This document shows, piece after piece, positions 55,814-64,000 of a DNA stretch of 64,000 nucleotides. Each line of letters starts with the position of its first letter. Position 1 is the first letter of the stretch. A program made the translations under genes and the position numbers. The notes beneath the pieces are model-generated. The model saw nothing but the letters and a program-made list of their open reading frames with translations. It was not told the origin of the DNA and did not search any database. Source of the DNA: an uncultured Alphaproteobacteria bacterium. Its GTDB lineage: Bacteria > Pseudomonadota > Alphaproteobacteria > Rhodobacterales > Rhodobacteraceae. The DNA lies in assembly GCA_902573735.1 (NCBI GenBank), contig CACGLH010000001.1, positions 186,001 to 250,000 on the forward strand, in the 5' to 3' direction.

Positions 55814-56983
55814 TTATTTAAAAATTGATCTAAGTCTATCTGTACTTTCTTTGACCAAGTTAGTTGAAGTGGCTAAATTAAATCTAAAGTGGTTGTAACC
55901 ACCCAATCCAAAAGTAGATCCACGCTTAGAAATAATCTTAGCATGATTTATTAGTTTTTTATAATTAGTATTTTCTGTGTCTCCAGTTTTAGAAAAATCA
56001 ACCCATGCTAAATAAGTAGAGTCGATTCTCATTGCATTTAAATGTTTTATACTTTTGATTTCTTTATCAAAAATATCTTTATTTTTCTTTAAATATTTGA
56101 GCAGATCATCTAACCATTCATGACCAGATCTCATAGCTACTTCACCTAAAATCATACCAAATCTATTTGGAGTTTCTCCTGTTGCAAAATTTGCTTTTTT
56201 AAATTTATCTCTAAGTGAATTATTTGGAATAATTACGTTGCCCATCAACCCACCTGCGATATTGAATGTTTTTGTAGTAGAAGTCATTAAAATATAGTTT
56301 TCAAAAAAGTTTTCTCCTATTTTAGGGAATGTAATATGATTATTTTCTGGATTTACAAGATCATTGTGTATCTCGTCAATTATCAAAATGAGATCATGTT
56401 TCTTACAAAAATAAGCAATATCTTTAAGCTCATGTTCACTCCACAACCTACCACTTGGATTATGAGGTGAACACAAAATAACTACTTTTTCATTACCCTT
56501 TATTTTATTTTCTAAATTATCTAAATCCAGATTATATGTTCCATTTTCTTTTATCATTTCACTTTCTATAAACTCTCTATTATTAGCTCTAATTATATTT
56601 CGAAATTGATGATAGACAGGTGAAAATATAATAATTCCATCGTTTTGGTTTGTAAAAGCTCTTAAAACTGTTCCTATGGCTGCGACAAGTCCATGGGCCG
56701 TATTTATCCATTGTGGTTTTGGTTTCCAGTCATGTTTTGTTTCTAACCATTTTACAACTTCTTTTCTGTAGCTTTCTATGCCGCCATAATAACCAAGAAA
56801 ACCTCTTTTAATCTCATTTTCTAGTGCATTTAATACATCAATTGGAGGTTTGAAAGACATATCAGCAACACCCATTGATAAAAATTTACAAATATCACTG
56901 TTGTTAGTGGCCTTAACGGCTTCGTATTTTAAAGAATTTTCTGGAATTTCTGCTAAGTAATTATCAAAATCATATTGCATCAA
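55814..56983 (-). CDS. MalY/PatB-family PLP-dependent aminotransferase/cystathionine beta-lyase
   Basis: MGVADMSFKPPIDVLNAL, GYYGGIESYRKEVVKWLETKHDW, SPHNPSGRLWSEHEL, STTKTFNIAGG. Confidence 0.94.
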   Translation of the reverse strand: MMQYDFDNYLAEIPENSLKYEAVKATNNSDICKFLSMGVADMSFKPPIDVLNALENEIKRGFLGYYGGIESYRKEVVKWLETKHDWKPKPQWINTAHGLVAAIGTVLRAFTNQNDGIIIFSPVYHQFRNIIRANNREFIESEMIKENGTYNLDLDNLENKIKGNEKVVILCSPHNPSGRLWSEHELKDIAYFCKKHDLILIIDEIHNDLVNPENNHITFPKIGENFFENYILMTSTTKTFNIAGGLMGNVIIPNNSLRDKFKKANFATGETPNRFGMILGEVAMRSGHEWLDDLLKYLKKNKDIFDKEIKSIKHLNAMRIDSTYLAWVDFSKTGDTENTNYKKLINHAKIISKRGSTFGLGGYNHFRFNLATSTNLVKESTDRLRSIFK

Positions 56984-57044
56984 TTTTTACCACAACCTTA
57001 ACTTAATCTTGCTTCAAAGATTTTATTAATTTAAATAATCTTTT

Positions 57045-57563
57045 ATGAGTGAACTGACAGTACTTTTACATCCTGATCCTAGACTTAAAAAAACATGTAC
57101 TCCTGTAACTAATATTGACAAGAGTATCAAGAAGCTTTGTTTAGATATGATAGAAACAATGTATAATTATTCTGGTGTAGGTTTAGCTGCATCACAGGTC
57201 GGAATATTAAAAAGAGTTGTAGTTATGGATTGTTCTGAGGAAGGTGAAAAAAAACCCAAAATACTTATAAACCCTGAAATAATATGGTCATCTGAAGATT
57301 TTTCTCTTTTTGAGGAAGGTTGCTTGTCCATTCCTGATATTCGTGAAGAAATAAAAAGACCTTCATCGGTTAGAATTAAATTTACTGATATAAGTGGAGT
57401 ATTAAAAGAGGATTTTTTTGAAGGTCTATGGGCTACTTGTATTCAACATGAAATTGATCATCTCAATGGAAAGTTATTTATTGATTACTTAGGACCCATA
57501 AAAAGGTCATTTATTACAAAAAAAATGAAAAAATATAAAAAAGAAATAAGTAAAAATAGTTGA
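57045..57563 (+). CDS. def: peptide deformylase
   Basis: GVGLAASQVGILKRVVVMD, EEGCLSIPDIREEI, CIQHEIDHLNGKLFIDYL. Confidence 0.98.
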   Translation: MSELTVLLHPDPRLKKTCTPVTNIDKSIKKLCLDMIETMYNYSGVGLAASQVGILKRVVVMDCSEEGEKKPKILINPEIIWSSEDFSLFEEGCLSIPDIREEIKRPSSVRIKFTDISGVLKEDFFEGLWATCIQHEIDHLNGKLFIDYLGPIKRSFITKKMKKYKKEISKNS

Positions 57564-57570
57564 GGTTTTT

Positions 57571-58491
57571 TTGCAAATTATACTTTTTGCCAGTTCAGGT
57601 TTTTCTCTTCCTTTAATAGACATTATTTACAATTCTGACCATAAACTATGTGCGATATATACTCAACCACCTTCTATTTCAGGAAGAGGTATGAGATTGA
57701 GAGATAATGCAATAGGTGTAAAGGCTAAGGAATTAAATATTCAACTTTTTTATCCCTCTAACATTAATAACACAATTGAAATAAATAAATTTAAAAGTTT
57801 AAATCCAGATATTGCTATAGTATCTGCTTATGGTCAAATACTGTCTTCAAATTTACTTAAAGTACCTAAATTTGGATTTATAAATTTACACCCGTCTTTG
57901 TTACCAAGATGGCGTGGAGCAGCACCAATTGAAAGAGCTTTAATGTCAGGTGATAAAGAAACTGGAATTTGCACCATAAAAATGGTTAGGGAACTTGACT
58001 CAGGTCCTATATTGGCTAGAGAAAAATTTGTAATTAATTCTAATGAAACTAACACCAGTTTATCGCACAAACTAAGTAAAATTGGAGCACTTCAACTATT
58101 AGAAGTTATAAATAATTTTGAATTTATTTCTGAAATTCCTCAAGAAAGTGATGGAATTACTTACGCATCTAAAATCCAAAAAAGTGAAACAAGAATTAAT
58201 TGGAATTTATCTGGTATAGTAGTTGATAGGATGATTAGAAGTTTATCTGAAAAACCTGGGGCTTGGTGTATTTTGAATGGTGCTAGAGTAAAAATATTGA
58301 ACTCGAAATATTTAAAATTAGAAGGAAAAACAGGTCATAATATTATATCTTCTGCAAATAAATCATCTCTTATTATTGCTTGTAGAGAAGGTGCAGTAGA
58401 GATAATGACTCTTCAAAAAGAAGGAAAAAAACCTATTTCTGCAAAGGAATTTCTTAGTGGTTATAAAGAAAACAATATCTATTTTGATTAA
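57571..58491 (+). CDS. fmt: methionyl-tRNA formyltransferase
   Basis: GFINLHPSLLPRWRGAAPIERALMSGDKETGICTIKMVRELDSGPIL; TTG start; downstream of def. Confidence 0.98.
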   Translation: MQIILFASSGFSLPLIDIIYNSDHKLCAIYTQPPSISGRGMRLRDNAIGVKAKELNIQLFYPSNINNTIEINKFKSLNPDIAIVSAYGQILSSNLLKVPKFGFINLHPSLLPRWRGAAPIERALMSGDKETGICTIKMVRELDSGPILAREKFVINSNETNTSLSHKLSKIGALQLLEVINNFEFISEIPQESDGITYASKIQKSETRINWNLSGIVVDRMIRSLSEKPGAWCILNGARVKILNSKYLKLEGKTGHNIISSANKSSLIIACREGAVEIMTLQKEGKKPISAKEFLSGYKENNIYFD

Positions 58492-58494
58492 AGA

Positions 58495-58953
58495 TTAGCT
58501 CTCAAATTTAATTTTGTTAATTTCTTCTCTAGCCAAAAAATCTGCTCTCTCATTTTCTATATTGCCAGCATGTCCTTTAACCCATTTCCAATCTACTTTG
58601 TTCTTATTTACTAATTCTTCTAATTCTTCCCAAAGTTTTTTATTTTTTACTTCTTTTTTAGCTGAAGTTTTCCAATTATTTCTCTTCCAGGAAGGGAGCC
58701 ATTCAGTTATGCCTTTCTTGACATAATTACTATCGGTTATGATTATTATTTTTGTTGGCTTTGTTAATGCCTTTAGGGTTTCAATAGCTGCTATTAGTTC
58801 CATTTGGTTATTAGTCGTTTCTTTTGCACTGCCAGAAAGTTCTTTTCTTTTTATTATTTCTTTATTTTTTTCTGCTAATAAAACTGCCCCCCAACCACCT
58901 ATACCTGGATTACCAGAGCAAGCTCCATCAGTATATGCCTTGAATTTAAACAT
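58495..58953 (-). CDS. rnhA: ribonuclease HI
   Basis: FKAYTDGACSGNPGIGGWGAVLL, TTNNQMELIAAIETL, WKWVKGHAGNIENERADFLARE; start trimmed to MFKFK. Confidence 0.98.
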   Translation of the reverse strand: MFKFKAYTDGACSGNPGIGGWGAVLLAEKNKEIIKRKELSGSAKETTNNQMELIAAIETLKALTKPTKIIIITDSNYVKKGITEWLPSWKRNNWKTSAKKEVKNKKLWEELEELVNKNKVDWKWVKGHAGNIENERADFLAREEINKIKFES

Positions 58954-59386
58954 TAAATCCCAATACAACTAGTAAAATAATCATTGCTGTGGTTAGTCGA
59001 AATCTTAATTTGAACCACCAATTCGGGAAACTTATAATTTTTGCTTTTGACAAGGAACGTTCTCTTTCTAGAGTAGCTAAAAATCCAATAGCAAGTAAAA
59101 AGCAAGTCATTGGAAGTAATAATGATAAAACTGCCCAAATTGACGGGCACATCGAAATAAATAATCCTTTAAAATCAATTTCTGATTTATAATGGGTCTC
59201 AAGAATAAATAATCCACCTCCCAGAAACGAAAGAATTGCTGCACTAAAAAGTACTCCAAACTCAATAAGTAAATCATTTATATTTTTACTAATGAAATTC
59301 AAATCAAACGAACCAATAACACCAATAATAATAGGAATGATGCCTGCATAGCTTAAATATTTTACTTTAGAAGGGATCTTTATCAT
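58946..59386 (-). CDS. DUF3429 domain membrane protein
   Basis: Multi-TM; VKYLSYAGIIPIIIG...AILSFLGGGLF; WWFKLRFRLTTAMIILLVVLGF. Confidence 0.75.
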   Translation of the reverse strand: MIKIPSKVKYLSYAGIIPIIIGVIGSFDLNFISKNINDLLIEFGVLFSAAILSFLGGGLFILETHYKSEIDFKGLFISMCPSIWAVLSLLLPMTCFLLAIGFLATLERERSLSKAKIISFPNWWFKLRFRLTTAMIILLVVLGFNV

Positions 59387-60315
59387 TAATTCCTTATAGA
59401 ATTGGGTATTTTAAATTGTATATCTTCTTTTGTAATTTCTATAAATTCAATTGTTGCCTTAAATCTTTTTTTAAATTCTTCGATTACTTGGTTAATTAAT
59501 ATTTCAGGAGCTGAAGCACCTGCAGTAAGTCCAATAGATTCCGACCCTGAAATTGATCGCCAATCTATATCATTAACGTTGTCAATTAGCTGAGAGTATC
59601 TGCACCCAGCATTTTTCCCAACCTCTACTAACCGTTTTGAATTCGAAGAATTTATTGATCCCACTACTAATAATCCATCTATAAGTGGTGAAATTTTTTT
59701 AACTGCATTTTGCCTATTAGTGGTGGCATAACAAATATCTTCTTTGTGTGGAGAAATAATACCAGGAAATCTATTTTTTAGCGCGTTTCCTATCTCTAAG
59801 GTATCATCTATAGACAAAGTAGTTTGTGTAACATAGGCTAATTTATTTTCATCTCTCGGATTTATAACATCCACATCCTTACAATTTTCCACTAGTAATA
59901 CCTCCCCATTGGGGAGTTGACCCATGGTGCCAATCGTTTCGGGATGGTTTTTATGGCCAATCATTATAATCTGATATCCTAATTTATGATATCTCTTTGC
60001 TTCAATATGAACTTTAGTAACAAGAGGACAAGTTGCGTCTATGTATTGTAAATTACGTTCTTCAGCTTCAGAAAAAACTGACTTTGCAACACCATGTGCA
60101 GAAAAAACTACTGGTCTGTCTTTTGGACATTCAAATAATTCATTGACAAATATGGCCCCTTTTTTTTCTAAATCTTCTACAACATATTTATTATGTACAA
60201 TCTCATGACGTACATATACGGGTTTTCCATATTTTTGCAGGCACTTTTCTACAATTTCTATTGCACGATCTACACCTGCACAAAATCCTCTGGGAGCAGC
60301 AACTAAAAGTTTCAT
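59386..60315 (-). CDS. ispH: 4-hydroxy-3-methylbut-2-enyl diphosphate reductase
   Basis: [63 protein letters not shown]. Confidence 0.99.
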   Translation of the reverse strand: MKLLVAAPRGFCAGVDRAIEIVEKCLQKYGKPVYVRHEIVHNKYVVEDLEKKGAIFVNELFECPKDRPVVFSAHGVAKSVFSEAEERNLQYIDATCPLVTKVHIEAKRYHKLGYQIIMIGHKNHPETIGTMGQLPNGEVLLVENCKDVDVINPRDENKLAYVTQTTLSIDDTLEIGNALKNRFPGIISPHKEDICYATTNRQNAVKKISPLIDGLLVVGSINSSNSKRLVEVGKNAGCRYSQLIDNVNDIDWRSISGSESIGLTAGASAPEILINQVIEEFKKRFKATIEFIEITKEDIQFKIPNSIRN

Positions 60316-60450
60316 AAGCCTTCTGAATAATTATTGATATAAAGATAATGCTGTTACAAATTTTGGTCAATATTTATATAATTTGCTATATTTAAATAAT
60401 TTTTGAAATATTATGGTAAATATAAATTTTAACAAAAAAATTTAAATAAT

Positions 60451-61029
60451 ATGATCAAATACTACATTGCTCTTGGGAGTAATTTAGAAACAGAAAATAT
60501 GAATAGATTAGAGATACTTAATAAAGCTCTAGAATATTTCCCAATGTTCAGTATTTCATTAGTTAAAGTAAGTTCATTTTGGGAAAGTAAATCATATCCA
60601 AATAATAACCAACCAAATTTTATTAATGCTGTATCTGAAGTACAATCTATATTAAATCCTTATCAAACATTATGTTCACTAAAAAAAATTGAAATTATCC
60701 TTGGAAGAAAAGTTAATTGTAGGTGGGGAAGTAGAGTATTAGATCTTGATATATTAGCAGCAGGTTCTTTAATATTACCAAATTTGCGTATATTTAATAG
60801 ATGGCTGAAAATGCCTCTTCAGCACCAAATTCAAAATCAACCTAACCAATTAATTTTACCACATCCAAGAATACAAGACCGTCTTTTTGTATTAAAACCT
60901 TTAAGTGAAATTAATCCTAACTGGATTCATCCTGTACTAAATAAAAAACCCTATGAACTCATTGATCAGAATAATTGGAATAAAGAAAGTTTATTAAGTT
61001 TGGTAGATAATAAAAATTTTATTCTATAG
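60451..61029 (+). CDS. folK: 2-amino-4-hydroxy-6-hydroxymethyldihydropteridine diphosphokinase
   Basis: YIALGSNLE, NFINAVSEV, LGRKVNCRWGSRVLDLDILAAG, LPHPRIQDRLFVLKPL. Confidence 0.95.
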   Translation: MIKYYIALGSNLETENMNRLEILNKALEYFPMFSISLVKVSSFWESKSYPNNNQPNFINAVSEVQSILNPYQTLCSLKKIEIILGRKVNCRWGSRVLDLDILAAGSLILPNLRIFNRWLKMPLQHQIQNQPNQLILPHPRIQDRLFVLKPLSEINPNWIHPVLNKKPYELIDQNNWNKESLLSLVDNKNFIL

Positions 61030-61081
61030 TATTGATTTTTTTTGAATATAATAATATTAATCTCATACTAAGGAGATAAAG

Positions 61082-61438
61082 ATGGCAAGAATCACAGTCG
61101 AAGATTGTATTGACAAGGTTCCTAACAGATTTGATTTAGTTCTGTTAGCAGCTCATAGAGCTCGTGAGATATCATTAGGTGCTGAGCTCACTGTAGATAG
61201 GGATAAGGATAAAAATCCTGTAGTAGCTCTTAGAGAAATAGCTGATGAAACTTTAACTGCAGATCAAATACGTGAGTCTGCTATTGAAAGTAGACAATTA
61301 CAGATTGAGGTCGATGAACCTGAAGAGGACCAAATGGCAACTCTTATGGGATCTGAAGCAGTTGAAGAAAGTCCTGAAGAAGAAATTTCTGAGGAAAATC
61401 TCTTGAGAGCTTTAATGGAAGCACAAGAAAAAAAATAA
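61082..61438 (+). CDS. rpoZ: DNA-directed RNA polymerase subunit omega
   Basis: [54 protein letters not shown]. Confidence 0.98.
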   Translation: MARITVEDCIDKVPNRFDLVLLAAHRAREISLGAELTVDRDKDKNPVVALREIADETLTADQIRESAIESRQLQIEVDEPEEDQMATLMGSEAVEESPEEEISEENLLRALMEAQEKK

Positions 61439-61449
61439 TTTTATTTTGA

Positions 61450-63621
61450 GTGGCTTCAATAATGCTTAGTATTGGAGATCTGATTAATCAAATTAAATTA
61501 TATAATCCTAATGCAGATTTTGATTTAATAAAAAAATCCTACAATTATGGGTTTAATGCACACAAAGGTCAGTATAGAGCATCAGGTGAAATATATTTTA
61601 CTCATCCTGTTCAAGTTGCTAAAATTGTAATCGATTTAAAATTAGATGAATCAACTATAAAAACAGCTCTTTTACATGATACGGTTGAAGATACTGACAG
61701 CTCACTTAACCAACTAGAGATTGTTTTTGGTAAAGAAGTATCGCAACTTGTTGACGGTGTTACAAAACTCACAAATCTAGAATTAAGTTCTTTAGAAACA
61801 AAACATGCTGAAAATTTCAGAAAACTATTTATGGCTATGAGTAAGGATGTCAGGGTCTTATTAGTAAAATTAGCTGATAGATTACATAATATGAGAACAA
61901 TTAAGGCTTTACCCACAGATAAACAGGTTAGAAAATCAAAAGAAACAATGGAAATTTTTGCTCCATTAGCTGGTCGTATGGGTATGCAATTTATGAGAGA
62001 GGAGTTAGAAGACCTTAGTTTTCGAGTTCTTAATCCTGAAGCTAGAAATTCAATTATCAGAAGATTTATAACCTTAAAAAAAGAAACTGATGATTTAGTA
62101 CCTAAAATTATAGATGATATAAAACAACAATTAAAAAAAGCAAATTTAAATGCTAGAGTTACTGGAAGAGAGAAAAAACCTTATTCCATATGGAGAAAAA
62201 TGCAGTACAAAAAAGAGGGTTTTACAAGATTATCTGATATATTTGCCTTTAGAATAGTAACTAAAAATGAAACAGATGCATATATTGCAATGGGTTCGGT
62301 TCATCGTAGATGGAGAGCTGTACCTGGTAAATTCAAGGACTACATTAGTCATCCCAAAAGTAACGGATATAGATCAATTCACACTACAGTTTCTGGAAGA
62401 GATGGTAAAAGAGTTGAAGTTCAAATTAGGACTGAAGAAATGGATGAAGTGGCGGAAAGTGGAGTAGCAGCCCACTGGTCTTATAGGGATGGTGAAAGAG
62501 TAAAAAATCCATTTGTTGTTGATCCTTTTAAATGGTTAAGAGGATTAAGTGATGGACTTATAAAGAGTCAAAATCCAAGTGAATTTTTCGAACATGTAAA
62601 ATTAGAAATGTTTCAGGATCAGGTATTTTGTTTTACCCCAAAAGGAGAAGTAATAAAATTGCCAAGAGGAGCAACACCTATAGACTTTGCTTATGCCATT
62701 CATACCAGGATTGGTGATAGTTGTGTTGGTTCGCTTGTTGATGGACAAAGAGTTCCTTTATGGACAAAATTAAAAAATGGGCAATCAGTTTCAATTATTA
62801 GATCAGAAGCACAAAAGCCACAATCAAGTTGGGAATCAATGGTTTGTACAGGTAGAGCAAAAACAGCCATAAGAAGAAAATTAAGAGAAGAAAAAAGAGA
62901 AGCAAATATAAAAATTGGAAAAGAAATTGCTCGTGTCTCATTTGAAAATATTGGAAAAAAAGTTTCTGAAAAAGCATTATTAATTGCAGCTAAAAAGTTG
63001 GTTATAAAAAATGTTGATGATCTTTTAGCTTCTCTTGGTTCAGTGGAATTGACAGGTGATGAATTGATAAAAACCCTTTATCCAAAAAAGGTAACTGGTC
63101 TTACAATACAAAATTTTGGTGAAAGAAAACTTTCTTTTGTAGGTTTGGATCCTAACCAACAAGCAAATACCGCTTCTTGTTGTAAGCCAATCCCAGGAGA
63201 AAGGATTGTAGGTATTGCTGAAAAAAGTAAAGGAATAATTATACACGCTATAGATTGTGATTATTTAGAAAATTTAGATATTAAATCAAGTAACTGGTTG
63301 GATTTAAGATGGCCAGAAGGTGACATTGAAAATTCGCATCCTACAAGTTTAACTATTTCTATGTACAATGGTGTTGGAGTTCTTGGGAGAATATGTTCCT
63401 TAATTGGTGAAAGAGGAGCAAACATAACTAATATTGATTTTGTTGATAGAAAACCAGACTTTTATAGTATTGTCATAGAAATGCATGTAAAAGATCTGAA
63501 GCATCTATCTGACATAATGACATCTATTGAGGCAGATACTGATATTGCAATAGTTATAAGAACAAAAGAGGTTTTGGAAACACCTAGTAATCAAAATACT
63601 CAGTCACTATCTAACTATTGA
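61450..63621 (+). CDS. bifunctional (p)ppGpp synthetase/hydrolase (RSH family)
   Basis: HD motif LLHDTVEDTDSS, synthetase KSNGYRSIHTTVSG...VEVQIRTEEMDEVAESGVAAHW, TGS and C-terminal ACT domains; start GTG 61450 or ATG 61462. Confidence 0.97.
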   Translation: MASIMLSIGDLINQIKLYNPNADFDLIKKSYNYGFNAHKGQYRASGEIYFTHPVQVAKIVIDLKLDESTIKTALLHDTVEDTDSSLNQLEIVFGKEVSQLVDGVTKLTNLELSSLETKHAENFRKLFMAMSKDVRVLLVKLADRLHNMRTIKALPTDKQVRKSKETMEIFAPLAGRMGMQFMREELEDLSFRVLNPEARNSIIRRFITLKKETDDLVPKIIDDIKQQLKKANLNARVTGREKKPYSIWRKMQYKKEGFTRLSDIFAFRIVTKNETDAYIAMGSVHRRWRAVPGKFKDYISHPKSNGYRSIHTTVSGRDGKRVEVQIRTEEMDEVAESGVAAHWSYRDGERVKNPFVVDPFKWLRGLSDGLIKSQNPSEFFEHVKLEMFQDQVFCFTPKGEVIKLPRGATPIDFAYAIHTRIGDSCVGSLVDGQRVPLWTKLKNGQSVSIIRSEAQKPQSSWESMVCTGRAKTAIRRKLREEKREANIKIGKEIARVSFENIGKKVSEKALLIAAKKLVIKNVDDLLASLGSVELTGDELIKTLYPKKVTGLTIQNFGERKLSFVGLDPNQQANTASCCKPIPGERIVGIAEKSKGIIIHAIDCDYLENLDIKSSNWLDLRWPEGDIENSHPTSLTISMYNGVGVLGRICSLIGERGANITNIDFVDRKPDFYSIVIEMHVKDLKHLSDIMTSIEADTDIAIVIRTKEVLETPSNQNTQSLSNY

Positions 63622-63643
63622 TAGATATATCATAATAGTTGAC

Positions 63644-64000
63644 ATGGTTTTTAAAAGAAAAAAAAAGCTTACAGCATTTAAAAATCTCAAAGCCTTATTT
63701 TTTCCTGAAAGAGGATGGAGAAGAGCAATTGAGTATTTAAGTCACAGAATTAAAAGATTACCAGATACGCCTCACAGGATTGCGTTAGGTCTTTCTTTTG
63801 GAGTTTTGGCATCTTTTTCTCCATTATTTGGCTTTCATTTTTTATTAGGAGCTTTTTTAGCATACCTATTTAGTGCAAATGTCTTTGCATCCATTTTGGG
63901 AACTTTTTTTGGAAATCCTATAACTTTTCCGTTTATTGCAGCTATCTGTGTAAGAACAGGTAGTTTTATATTAGATAGGTTTTCTATAATTGAAAATGAG
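63644..64000 (+). CDS. DUF2062 domain-containing protein (partial, runs off window)
   Basis: Manual translation MVFKRKKKLTAFKNLKALFFPERGWRRAIEYLSHRIKRLPDTPHRIALGLSFGVLASFSPLFGFHFLLGAFLAYLFSANVFASILGTFFGNPITFPFIAAI. Confidence 0.9.
   Translation, partial: MVFKRKKKLTAFKNLKALFFPERGWRRAIEYLSHRIKRLPDTPHRIALGLSFGVLASFSPLFGFHFLLGAFLAYLFSANVFASILGTFFGNPITFPFIAAICVRTGSFILDRFSIIENE

Overview
This window is an AT-rich, very gene-dense bacterial chromosome segment. Gene content and order (atpHAGDC, purEK, rpmI-rplT-pheST, mce-DUF1467, argH-lptM-lysA, folK/rpoZ/RSH/DUF2062) look like a streamlined alphaproteobacterium, probably marine; the exact lineage is an inference I cannot test here. Nearly all of the window is core housekeeping: ATP synthase, PRPP synthetase, riboflavin kinase, GroESL, purine, lysine and arginine synthesis, isoprenoid enzymes, translation genes and ppGpp synthesis. 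I saw no rRNA, tRNA, CRISPR array, transposon, prophage or obvious defence system. I did not find a convincing previously undescribed multi-gene system. The best leads are: (1) an apparent one-base frameshift near the 3' end of the essential gene pheS, lying exactly on an in-frame T TTT TTG heptamer, with the conserved C-terminus intact in the -1 frame; (2) a 41-aa LptM-like lipoprotein gene overlapping the argH end, missed by the ORF track; (3) a CIRCE-like operator upstream of groES that is followed directly by a T10 tract; (4) a drug-efflux-type MFS gene 3 nt downstream of atpC; (5) a zinc-ribbon/plsC junction where ftsEX would often be expected; (6) several convergent gene pairs whose coding ends overlap.
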